A DNA stretch of 64,000 bases from Prosthecobacter algae (GTDB taxonomy: Bacteria > Verrucomicrobiota > Verrucomicrobiia > Verrucomicrobiales > Verrucomicrobiaceae). The stretch lies in assembly GCF_039542385.1 (NCBI RefSeq), contig NZ_BAABIA010000003.1, forward strand, positions 620,001 through 684,000, in the 5' to 3' direction. The first letter of the stretch is position 1. Every line of letters starts with the position of its first letter. Under the pieces are notes generated by a model that saw nothing but the letters and a program-made list of their open reading frames with translations, was not told the origin of the DNA and ran no database searches. The position numbers and the translations under genes were made by a program. Of the stretch, positions 34,269-42,308 are shown one piece after another.

Positions 34269-36976
34269 TCCTGCGTCACCCCGAATGGCTTGCCCTCTTC
34301 CCCGTCCTGCTGTTGGCAGGCTGGTGGCTGCCTCGTCTGGGCGTCTGGCGTCCATTGCGACTCTTTTTGTTAGGCCTTCTCGCCCTCGTTCTCGCCCAGC
34401 CCCAGTGGCGGCGGCTTGCCGATGGTGTGGACCTCTGGGTCCTGCTCGACAGTTCCGCCTCCGCCGAAAAGCCCATGGCCAAAGGACTGCCCGAATGGGA
34501 TAAGCTGCTGGAGCAAAGCCGCGGCCCCAGCGACCGGATGTTTCAGCTCAGCTTCGCCGAGGAAGTCATGCGCCGTGGCGCGGAAGGAGCCGAGCTATAT
34601 GACCGCCAGCGCCAGTCCACCCGCACCGCCCAGGCTCTCACACAGGCCCTCGTCCAAGTCGGCAAGGAGAGCGAAGGTCGCCCCGCCCGCCTGCTCATCT
34701 TCACCGATGGCTATGCCACCGAACCCCTCACCGGCATCGCCGAAAAGCTCAAGGCCGAAGGCATCGAACTGGATTACTACCTCGCCCGCGATCCCGAGCC
34801 CACCGACTACCGCATCTCCGCCTTGCGTTTGCCCACCAAGGCCCAGCTTGGCGAACCCTTCCTCATCGAGATCGAAGTCCGCGGCACGCGCGATGGCCCT
34901 GTGCCACTCAAGCTCATGCGTCAGGGCCGCGAACTGAAAACCGCCGAAGTGGACATCCGCCTCGGCACAGGTTTGATCCGCCTCACCGACCGCTTGGGCA
35001 ATGCAGGTGTGGCCCACTATGAGGCCATCATTCAGCCCGCCATCGATGCCCACCCCGGCAACAACCGCCATGAAGCCATGATCGAGATCGCCGGTGGCCC
35101 TCGCGTCCTTCTCCTCACCTCCTACACCGACGATCCCGTGGCCACCACCTTGCAGCGCCAGGGCTTCACCGTCGAAACCGTCACCGATCTGCGCAGCGTC
35201 CGCACCGGCCAGCTCGCCGGGGCCAAATGTGTCATCCTCAACAACGTTCCCGCCTTTGAACTGCCCGGCGAATTCCTCTCCTCCCTCGACTTCTACGTTC
35301 GTGAGCAGGGCGGCAGCTTGCTCATGGCTGGCGGCCAGAAGAGCTTTGCCGCAGGCGGCTACTTCGAGTCCTCCATAGATTCCCTCCTGCCTGTCTCCAT
35401 GGAGCTCAAGCAGGAGCACCGCAAACTGATGGTCGCCATGGCCATCGTCATGGACCGCAGCGGCTCCATGAGCATGACCGTCAAAAACGGCTTCACCAAA
35501 ATGGCCCTCGCCGATGAAGGCGCGGCCAATGCCATCCGCTTCCTCGGTCCGCAGGATCTGCTCACCGTTTTCGCCGTGGACAGCGAAGCCCACCAGATGG
35601 TCCCCCTTCAGCCTGTCGGGCCTAACCGCGAAAGCATGGAAAGCGCCGTGCGCCGCATCGAAAGCACCGGCGGCGGCATCTTTGTTTACAATGGCCTCAA
35701 AGCCGCCTGGGATCAGCTCAAAACCGCCCCGGCCGGTCAGCGCCACATCATCCTGTTTTCCGATGCCGCCGACTCAGAAGAGCCCGGCGATTACAAAAAC
35801 CTCATTGATGAAATCCTCGCCAATGGCGGCACCCTCAGCGTCATCGCCCTCGGCACCCGCGCCGACTCGGATGCCCAACTGCTCGAAGACATTGCCACAC
35901 GCGGCAAAGGCCGCCTCTTTTTCACCGACAAGGCCGAGGAACTCCCCAGCATCTTCAGCCAGGAAACCGTGGCCGTGGCCCGCAGCGCCTTCATCCGCGA
36001 CCCGGTCAAAACCCAGGCCGCCGGTGGTTGGTTTGAAATCACCAGCCAGCCCCTCGACTGGCATGCCCAGGCCGATGGCTACAATCTCTGTTACCTGCGC
36101 GACTGGGCCAGCCAGGCCCTCATCACCCAGGATGAATACACCGCCCCGCTCGTCGCCTTTGGCCAGCGCGGCATCGGCCGCACCGCCGCCATCACCTTCC
36201 CTCTGGGGGGCGAGTTCTCCGCCCAGACCCGCGCCTGGCCGAAATACGGCGACTTCCTCCAAACCCTGACCCGCTGGCTGATGGGGGAACAGTTGCCTCC
36301 CGGCATCGGCCTCAAGCACCGCCTGGAAGGCACCGGGCTCACCATTGACCTCCTCCATGACGATACCTGGGAACAGCGTCTCATGGCCAAGGCACCCCGC
36401 ATCATGCTCGCCCATGGGGCCACCGCCGGCTCTAGCCATGAGCTGGCCTGGGAACGTCTCTCCCCCGGCCATTACCAGGCCCGCGTGGACCTGCCCGAAG
36501 GCGAAATGGTACGCGGTGCCGTTCAGGTGGGTACCCAGGCCTTGCCCTTCGGTCCCACCCTCGTGGGCACCAGCACCGAGTGGGCCTTTGATGAAGCCCG
36601 CACCGAGGAACTGAAGCAGGTCTCCCTGGCGAGCGGTGGCCGTGAACTGCTGGAACTCAGCCAAGCCTGGCGCAGCCCCCGTGCCGAACGTTTCGTGGAC
36701 CTCCGCAACGAACTCCTCCTCCTCGCCCTCATCCTCATGCTGGCCGAGGCCCTCATCACCCGCACCGGCTGGCATCTCCCCGTATGGGCCTTCGCAGGCT
36801 GGAAGATCAAAGGCAACCGTCCCTCCCCCAGCCCCGCCGTCCTGGCTCATCAAAAGCGCGTTCACAAGGAAGCCACCCCTCCCCCCACAGCCGCTCCCCC
36901 GCCCCCCGAAGCCCCACCTCCCCCGGAACCCGAGATCAATCGCCAAAGCCGCTTCGACCGCGCCAAGAAAAGATGA
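34265..36976 (+). CDS. Large vWA and glutamine amidotransferase-like membrane protein
   Basis: This 903-aa protein has N-terminal spans (about 5-50) and a degenerate vWA-like region (VLLDSSASAEKP). A type 1 glutamine amidotransferase-like domain (about 275-380, GPRVLLLTSYTDD, GGSLLMAGGQKSF) is followed by a complete vWA domain whose MIDAS is Asp397-x-Ser399-x-Ser401 (VMDRSGSMS). A C-terminal span (about 815-840) precedes a Pro-rich cytoplasmic tail. This layout is common in Verrucomicrobia and Planctomycetes, next to BatA-like proteins. The start at 34265 overlaps the previous stop. The role is unknown beyond the link to the preceding gene. Confidence 0.85.
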   Translation: MILRHPEWLALFPVLLLAGWWLPRLGVWRPLRLFLLGLLALVLAQPQWRRLADGVDLWVLLDSSASAEKPMAKGLPEWDKLLEQSRGPSDRMFQLSFAEEVMRRGAEGAELYDRQRQSTRTAQALTQALVQVGKESEGRPARLLIFTDGYATEPLTGIAEKLKAEGIELDYYLARDPEPTDYRISALRLPTKAQLGEPFLIEIEVRGTRDGPVPLKLMRQGRELKTAEVDIRLGTGLIRLTDRLGNAGVAHYEAIIQPAIDAHPGNNRHEAMIEIAGGPRVLLLTSYTDDPVATTLQRQGFTVETVTDLRSVRTGQLAGAKCVILNNVPAFELPGEFLSSLDFYVREQGGSLLMAGGQKSFAAGGYFESSIDSLLPVSMELKQEHRKLMVAMAIVMDRSGSMSMTVKNGFTKMALADEGAANAIRFLGPQDLLTVFAVDSEAHQMVPLQPVGPNRESMESAVRRIESTGGGIFVYNGLKAAWDQLKTAPAGQRHIILFSDAADSEEPGDYKNLIDEILANGGTLSVIALGTRADSDAQLLEDIATRGKGRLFFTDKAEELPSIFSQETVAVARSAFIRDPVKTQAAGGWFEITSQPLDWHAQADGYNLCYLRDWASQALITQDEYTAPLVAFGQRGIGRTAAITFPLGGEFSAQTRAWPKYGDFLQTLTRWLMGEQLPPGIGLKHRLEGTGLTIDLLHDDTWEQRLMAKAPRIMLAHGATAGSSHELAWERLSPGHYQARVDLPEGEMVRGAVQVGTQALPFGPTLVGTSTEWAFDEARTEELKQVSLASGGRELLELSQAWRSPRAERFVDLRNELLLLALILMLAEALITRTGWHLPVWAFAGWKIKGNRPSPSPAVLAHQKRVHKEATPPPTAAPPPPEAPPPPEPEINRQSRFDRAKKR

Positions 36977-37038
36977 ACTCCGCAACGAGGGCCTGCGACC
37001 GCTCAGATGGGATGAGAAACGCCCTGCCCAAACCCGCG

Positions 37039-37866
37039 TCAGTACAAAACACGCACCAGATACAGCCCGCCCGCCGGGGCCATCTGGTTGCTCTGGGGGG
37101 CCGTATCGTCGGTAAGCAGGCTCTGAAACCAGGGCACCGTGGCGCGGCCACGTGCGACGAGGATGAGGCTGCCCACAATGAGGCGTACCATTTTATAAAG
37201 GAAGCCATCACCCTCGAATTCCAGTTCCAGGATGTCCCCGTCCTCACGCATCTCGGCACGATGAATGGTGCGCGTTGTTTTCTCTGGGAGAGCGCGGCGT
37301 TGGGTCTCGGGCATGTCACCGCGATTCGCGGAAAGGCGCACGAAGTTGTGCGTGCCCACGAGGCTGTCCAGGCAGGTCTGCAGGGCCGCCATGTCCAGCG
37401 GGCCGTGGATGTGCCAGACGCGATCGGATTCAAAGGGGGAAAGCTGGGGCGCGCGCCAGATGCGGTAGCGATAGACCTTGCCCTTCGCATCGTAACGGGA
37501 GTGAAAAGTCGGCGGCTCAGCCGCGCGCACATCCACCAAGCGGATGGTGAGGGGCAGGCAGGCGTTGACGGCTTTCACCCAGGCTTCATCGCTCATGCGA
37601 AGGGTCACGGGCACGTCCATGTGGGCCACTTGGCCCAGGGCATGCACGCCCGCATCCGTGCGGCCCGAGCCGTGAACGGTGGTGACGGCCTGGGTGGCCT
37701 TGAATACGGCAGCGCTCAGTTCATCCTGGATGCCGCCGCCGATGGCCAGGGCCTGCCAGCCCCGCCAGGGGGTGCCGCAGTAGGCCACCACCACACGCAG
37801 ACGCCGCAGTCCCGGACCTGGGCCTTTGTTCAGCCCCAGCTTACTTTCGGCGTCGCTTCGACTCAT
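37039..37866 (-). CDS. truA: tRNA pseudouridine synthase A
   Basis: This 275-aa TruA isomerises uridines 38-40 of the tRNA anticodon arm. The catalytic aspartate is in GSGRTDAGVHALGQ. Other family blocks are YCGTPWRGWQ, FHSRYDAKGKVYRYRI, THNFVRLSA and the C-terminal GDGFLYKMVRLIVGSL. The ATG at 37866 lies inside the 3' end of ruvX, giving a 26-base overlap, so the two are probably translated from one mRNA. The frame extends further upstream, but that sequence is antisense-like and unsupported. Confidence 0.94.
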   Translation of the reverse strand: MSRSDAESKLGLNKGPGPGLRRLRVVVAYCGTPWRGWQALAIGGGIQDELSAAVFKATQAVTTVHGSGRTDAGVHALGQVAHMDVPVTLRMSDEAWVKAVNACLPLTIRLVDVRAAEPPTFHSRYDAKGKVYRYRIWRAPQLSPFESDRVWHIHGPLDMAALQTCLDSLVGTHNFVRLSANRGDMPETQRRALPEKTTRTIHRAEMREDGDILELEFEGDGFLYKMVRLIVGSLILVARGRATVPWFQSLLTDDTAPQSNQMAPAGGLYLVRVLY

Positions 37867-38335
37867 GGTTAGTCCACTCCAGGTCGTAGGTTTCATCCGG
37901 CAGGAGAAAGCCCGCCGGGCCGCGCTGGCTATTGAGGTAATCTTGCAGGATGACCACAGCGGCCAACTGATCCACGATCTCGTTGCGCTGGCGCTTATCG
38001 GTGATGCCTGCCCGGGACATGGAGGCTTCCGCTTCCACGGAGGAGAGGCGCTCATCCACAAACTCGATGGGCAGCTCATGCTGAAGAGCCTTGCCCAGAC
38101 GATCGGCAAATTTCTCCACACGCTCCGTCGCCTCGCCCCGATTGCCGCTCATGAGAAAAGGCATGCCGATGACGATGCGGGCGATGTGTTTCTCCCGCGC
38201 GATGCGGGCGATCTCGCGCTCCACCTCGGACTTGGACTCCAGGGTCTTAAGCGGGCTGGCGGTCAGCTCCATCTCGTCGCTGATGGCCAGTCCGATGCGG
38301 ACGGTTCCGTGATCAATGGCGAGGATGCGTGGCAT
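37841..38335 (-). CDS. ruvX: RuvX/YqgF, Holliday junction resolvase-like RNase
   Basis: This 164-aa RNase H-fold protein acts in pre-16S rRNA processing and is often annotated as a Holliday junction resolvase. The acidic active-site residues are visible in ILAIDHGTVRIG, FVDERLSS and IVDQLAAVVILQDYL. The GMPFLMSG block matches the family. The C-terminus ends in a basic run (ESKRRRK). Upstream of the ATG is a pyrimidine-rich stretch with no Shine-Dalgarno. It leads a short unit with truA. Confidence 0.93.
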   Translation of the reverse strand: MPRILAIDHGTVRIGLAISDEMELTASPLKTLESKSEVEREIARIAREKHIARIVIGMPFLMSGNRGEATERVEKFADRLGKALQHELPIEFVDERLSSVEAEASMSRAGITDKRQRNEIVDQLAAVVILQDYLNSQRGPAGFLLPDETYDLEWTNHESKRRRK

Positions 38336-38380
38336 GGGGGGAGAGGGAAGCCGCCAAGATGCACCGCATTCGCCCTGGGA

Positions 38381-39142
38381 TCAAGAGCCTGCCGCCCATT
38401 GATCCCACAGCAGCTTCACCACCAGGGCAAAAACGACGAGGAGGAACATGACACGGATGAAGGGAGCTCCATGGCGGATGACGAGGCCCGAGCCAAGCCG
38501 GGCACCGATGAGCTGGCCCGCGATCATCACGGCGGCGATGTCATATCGGACTTGTGCAGCCCAGATAAAGACCGAAACGGAAGCGAGGTTGCTGGTGAGG
38601 TTGACCACCTTTGTGTAGGCGGTGGCGTGGAGCAGATTCAGCCCCAGGAGGGAGAGACAGGCCACCGTCCAGAAAGTGCCCGTGCCAGGGCCCAGGAAGC
38701 CATCGTAAAACCCCAGCACGCAGCCACCCAGGCAGGCAAAAACGGTGGGCGTGAGCCGGGCGCGTGCAGCCTGCTGGCCGAAGCGTGGACTCACCAGTGC
38801 GTATGCGGCGATGCCCAGCAGCAGCCAGGGCACCAGCTTTTTCAGCAGATCGGGGCTCACCTGCGTCACTGCCAGAGTGCCCAGCAGGGCCGCAACAAAG
38901 GTGACCGCCACGGCCAACCGCACCTGGGCCCACTGCACCAGCCCTGCCTGCGCATAGCGCCGCACGGCCAGCAGCGTGCCAAAGGTGCTCTGCATCTTAT
39001 TGGTGCCCAAGGCCAGATGCGGTGGCAGCCCGGCCCAAAGCAGCGTCGGCAGGGAGATCAGCCCCCCACCCCCAGCGATGGAGTCAATGAACCCCGCGCT
39101 CAACCCAGCAAGAAAGAGAAGCAGCAGCGTATCCCAGCTCAT
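38381..39142 (-). CDS. TauE/SafE-family sulfite/anion exporter
   Basis: This 253-aa polytopic membrane protein has eight or so hydrophobic spans. The TauE/SafE signature comes early (AGFIDSIAGGGGLISLPTLL), and the second half echoes it (GFYDGFLGPGTGTFW). The family exports sulfite or sulfo-organic anions, and the substrate here is unknown. Given three sulfatase-related genes in the window, a link to sulfur release is possible but unproven. The start at 39142 (MSWDTLLLL) is preferred to 39202 because it places the first span correctly. Confidence 0.9.
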   Translation of the reverse strand: MSWDTLLLLFLAGLSAGFIDSIAGGGGLISLPTLLWAGLPPHLALGTNKMQSTFGTLLAVRRYAQAGLVQWAQVRLAVAVTFVAALLGTLAVTQVSPDLLKKLVPWLLLGIAAYALVSPRFGQQAARARLTPTVFACLGGCVLGFYDGFLGPGTGTFWTVACLSLLGLNLLHATAYTKVVNLTSNLASVSVFIWAAQVRYDIAAVMIAGQLIGARLGSGLVIRHGAPFIRVMFLLVVFALVVKLLWDQWAAGS

Positions 39143-39268
39143 GGGGGACTTTTGGTTAGGCCAGAAAGGGCACGGCAGCGCGAAATCATGGTGAGGATGC
39201 AACCAGACTTCGCCCTTGGCTGCAATCAGGGATTGCCAATTTCAATCATAGCTGAACAATGGCGGACG

Positions 39269-41653
39269 ATGAAGCTCCTGCTGCCCTGCCTTTTCGCCGC
39301 CCTCACCGCCACTGCTGCCGGACCCGGGGCCCCGGTGGGGAAATTCCAGCAACTGGAGCAACTGCTGCCCACCCCCACCCCGCAGCGCATCGCCTCCGGC
39401 GCACCGGGCGCGGCCTACTGGCAAAACCGCGCGGACTATGAGATCCACGCCACGCTGGATGATGTAAAGCGCAGCCTCAGCGCGGAGGCCACGGTGACTT
39501 ATCACAATCTCTCCCCAGATACGCTGGACTACCTCTGGGTCCAGCTCGACCAAAACTACCTCTCGCACAATGCGGACTCCCGCCTCACGCCTAACAGCAA
39601 GCGTGGCATTGACCCCGCCAAGGTCACCTACTCCGCACTGGATCGCCTGCTGGCTTATGAGACCTATGACGGAGCACTGAAGATCTCCCGCGTCACCGAT
39701 GCTGAAGGTCAGGCCCTACCCTACACCGTAGTGAAGACTATGCTGCGGGTGGACCTGCCGGAGCCGCTTAAAGCCGGCAGCACCCAAGTCTTTAAAATGG
39801 CCTGGAGCTATCCCATCAATGACTGCAAGCGCATCAATGCCCGCACGGGGTATGAGCACTTCCCGGAAGATGACAACTGCATCTACACCCTCGCCCAGTG
39901 GTTCCCCCGCCTGGCGGCCTACACGGACTACGCAGGCTGGGTGAATAAGCAGTTCCTCGGCACGGGCGAATTCACCTTGGAGTTCGGCAACTACAAGGTC
40001 CACCTCACCGTGCCGGAAGACCACCTGGTGGCCGCCACGGGCCTGCTGCAAAATCCCGAAACGGTGCTGACCGCGACCCAGCGCGCGCGCCTGCAAGCGG
40101 CTCAAGGAGAAACGAAGAAGCCCGTCTTCATCGTCACACCTGAAGAGGCCAAGACAGCGGAAAAAACCAAGGCCAAAGGCCAGAAGACCTGGATCTTTGA
40201 GGCTGAAAACGTGCGCGACTTTGCCTTTGCCAGCTCGCGCAAATTCATCTGGGATGCCATGGCTGTGGAGGGTGCCACCTTTCCTCCCACGCCAGAGCGC
40301 CGGGGTGGCATCACGGACCGCATGTTTCGCCCACCTGTGATGGCCATGTCCCTCTACCCAAAGGAAGGAATGCCGCTGTGGGACAAGTATTCCACCCACG
40401 CCATCGCCCACACTATCCAGACCTATTCACGTTATACTTTTAGTTATCCCTACCCCGTCGCGTGGTCGGTGAATGGCCCGGTGGGCGGCATGGAATACCC
40501 CATGATTTGCTTCAACGGCCCACGCCCAGAGAAGGACGGCACCTACCCTGAGCGCACCAAATACGCGCTCATTGGCGTGGTGATCCATGAAGTAGGGCAC
40601 AACTACTTCCCCATGATCGTGAACTCCGACGAACGCCAGTGGACCTGGATGGATGAAGGACTAAATTCCTTCCTGGAATACCTGACGGAAGAGGAGTGGG
40701 AGAACGACTGGAAACACCGCCGGGATGCACGCGGGCTCACCGACTACATGCGCCTGAGTGATCGTGTGCCCGTGATGACCAATTCCGAGTCCATCGCCGA
40801 TCTGGGCCCGAATGCCTACGGCCAGCCCACCGTGGCGCTGAATATCTTGCGCGAGCACATCCTGGGGCGCGAAGCCTTTGACCACGCTTTTAAAATCTAC
40901 TCCCGCCGCTGGATGTTCAAGCGACCCGCCCCAGCCGATTTCTTCCGCACTATGGAAGACGCCAGTGGGGTGGATCTGGACTGGTTTTGGCGCGGCTGGT
41001 TTTACAGCGTGGATCACGTGGATGTCTCCATTGACGAAGTGAAGTGGCTGCAACTGGACAGCCGCGACCCCGCCGTGGAAAACCCGAAGAAGAAAAAGGA
41101 AAAGGACGAGCTGCCGCAAACCCTCACCCGCCAGCGCAACGCGACGCTGCCGAAGCGCGTGGACCGTTTTCCAGAGCTCAAGGACTTCTACGACCAGTTC
41201 GATGAAGCCACCGCCTTGCCCAGCGAGAAAAAGAAATATGAAACTCTGCTCAAAGACCTGAAGGAGGAAGAAATCGACCCCGAGTTGTTGAAGACCAAGC
41301 ATAACTTTTACGTGCTGGAATTCAGTAACCTGGGCGGTCTGGTGACACCGTTGATTTTGAAGCTGGACTACACGGACGGCAGCAGTGAGGAACTGACGCT
41401 GCCCGCCGAGATCTGGCGCTTTAACACCGAGAATACCACCAAGCTGCACCTCACGCTGAAGGAGCTGAAGTCCGTGACCTTTGATCCCCGCCAGGAACTG
41501 GTGGACTGCAATGTGGAGAACAACTTTTGGCCTCGCCGTCCGGTGAAAAGCCGCTTTCAACTCTTCAAGGATGACAAGGCGCCGAACCCCATGCGTGAGC
41601 TGACCCAGCCAAAGAAAAAAGAGGCCGAGAAAAAGTCTGATGAGAAAAAGTAG
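39269..41653 (+). CDS. M1-family metallopeptidase, secreted
   Basis: This 794-aa zinc aminopeptidase-like protein has a signal peptide (1-17), an N-terminal beta saddle, and a catalytic domain with substrate motif VGGMEYP. The zinc motif HEVGH (440-444) is followed after 18 residues by the third ligand in WMDEGLNSF, the exact M1 spacing. The C-terminal part is charged (EKKKYETLLKDLKEEE) and ends in a Lys/Glu tail. It should trim N-terminal residues from peptides outside the cytoplasm. Its stop overlaps the next gene by 14 bases. Confidence 0.92.
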   Translation: MKLLLPCLFAALTATAAGPGAPVGKFQQLEQLLPTPTPQRIASGAPGAAYWQNRADYEIHATLDDVKRSLSAEATVTYHNLSPDTLDYLWVQLDQNYLSHNADSRLTPNSKRGIDPAKVTYSALDRLLAYETYDGALKISRVTDAEGQALPYTVVKTMLRVDLPEPLKAGSTQVFKMAWSYPINDCKRINARTGYEHFPEDDNCIYTLAQWFPRLAAYTDYAGWVNKQFLGTGEFTLEFGNYKVHLTVPEDHLVAATGLLQNPETVLTATQRARLQAAQGETKKPVFIVTPEEAKTAEKTKAKGQKTWIFEAENVRDFAFASSRKFIWDAMAVEGATFPPTPERRGGITDRMFRPPVMAMSLYPKEGMPLWDKYSTHAIAHTIQTYSRYTFSYPYPVAWSVNGPVGGMEYPMICFNGPRPEKDGTYPERTKYALIGVVIHEVGHNYFPMIVNSDERQWTWMDEGLNSFLEYLTEEEWENDWKHRRDARGLTDYMRLSDRVPVMTNSESIADLGPNAYGQPTVALNILREHILGREAFDHAFKIYSRRWMFKRPAPADFFRTMEDASGVDLDWFWRGWFYSVDHVDVSIDEVKWLQLDSRDPAVENPKKKKEKDELPQTLTRQRNATLPKRVDRFPELKDFYDQFDEATALPSEKKKYETLLKDLKEEEIDPELLKTKHNFYVLEFSNLGGLVTPLILKLDYTDGSSEELTLPAEIWRFNTENTTKLHLTLKELKSVTFDPRQELVDCNVENNFWPRRPVKSRFQLFKDDKAPNPMRELTQPKKKEAEKKSDEKK

Positions 41654-42149
41654 CCTCATCCTCGCTGTCGCCGCCGCACTGCTCGCGCCTTGTCTCCATG
41701 CGCATTCGCTGCATCAGTCCACGGCGGAGGCCGAGTTCAATACCGTCACCCAAAAGCTCGAAGTTAGCCTCACCGTTTTCCTCAGCGACCTCGAGCTGGC
41801 CCTGCAAAAGCAGCAAGAAAAGCGCCTATCTCCAGACACGACTTTCGAGTCGAAAATTCAGGCCTACCTGACGCAAACTTTCGTGGTAACCGATGCCGCA
41901 GGTCACATCGCGCCGCTCCTCTGGGTGGGTCGTGAACTGGAGGCGGACAGTCTCAAAAGCGGCGATCCCGCCCTGACGATCTTCTTTGAAATCCCTCTGC
42001 CTCAGGGGCTGGAAGCCTGCACGCTCCGGCATGCTGTGTTTAACGAACTCTTCGAAGACCAAGTTCAGCTCCTCAGCCTCCGCAGCGGCAGCGAAAAATC
42101 CCAGCGTCTCTTTAGCAGGAAAGCCATGGTCCAGATCCTGCTTCAATGA
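41640..42149 (+). CDS. DUF6702-like secreted protein
   Basis: This 169-aa protein has a signal peptide (1-21, ending LHAHSLHQS) and a strand-rich body: STAEAEFNTVTQKLEVSLTVF, then PALTIFFEIPLP and LRHAVFNELFEDQVQLL. This matches the DUF6702 pattern of small exported proteins that, in Bacteroidetes, lie beside M1 peptidases. The 14-base overlap with the M1 gene supports the pairing and suggests the two proteins work together. The function is unknown. Confidence 0.75.
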   Translation: MRKSSLILAVAAALLAPCLHAHSLHQSTAEAEFNTVTQKLEVSLTVFLSDLELALQKQQEKRLSPDTTFESKIQAYLTQTFVVTDAAGHIAPLLWVGRELEADSLKSGDPALTIFFEIPLPQGLEACTLRHAVFNELFEDQVQLLSLRSGSEKSQRLFSRKAMVQILLQ

Positions 42150-42308
42150 CAGCACGTCATTTGGAGGCCCTGCCAGAAAGCCACTTTTTGCGCCACTGGG
42201 TGATCCGTTTGCAGAATGGCCATGTCATCCCTGACTGACGCTATTTACTAACCTTTTTTACTTTAGCGCGTCGTAAAGACTTGGCTCATCGTTAAAACGA
42301 TTTTATTT

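Noticed and set aside
35774-36985. A 403-codon minus-strand frame opposite the large vWA gene.
   Set aside because: It is a Gly/Ala/Glu-rich antisense shadow, and the plus strand carries an unmistakable vWA protein.
37826-39268. A 481-codon in-frame extension before the M1 peptidase.
   Set aside because: It is antisense to ruvX and the TauE gene; the peptidase has a proper signal peptide at 39269.
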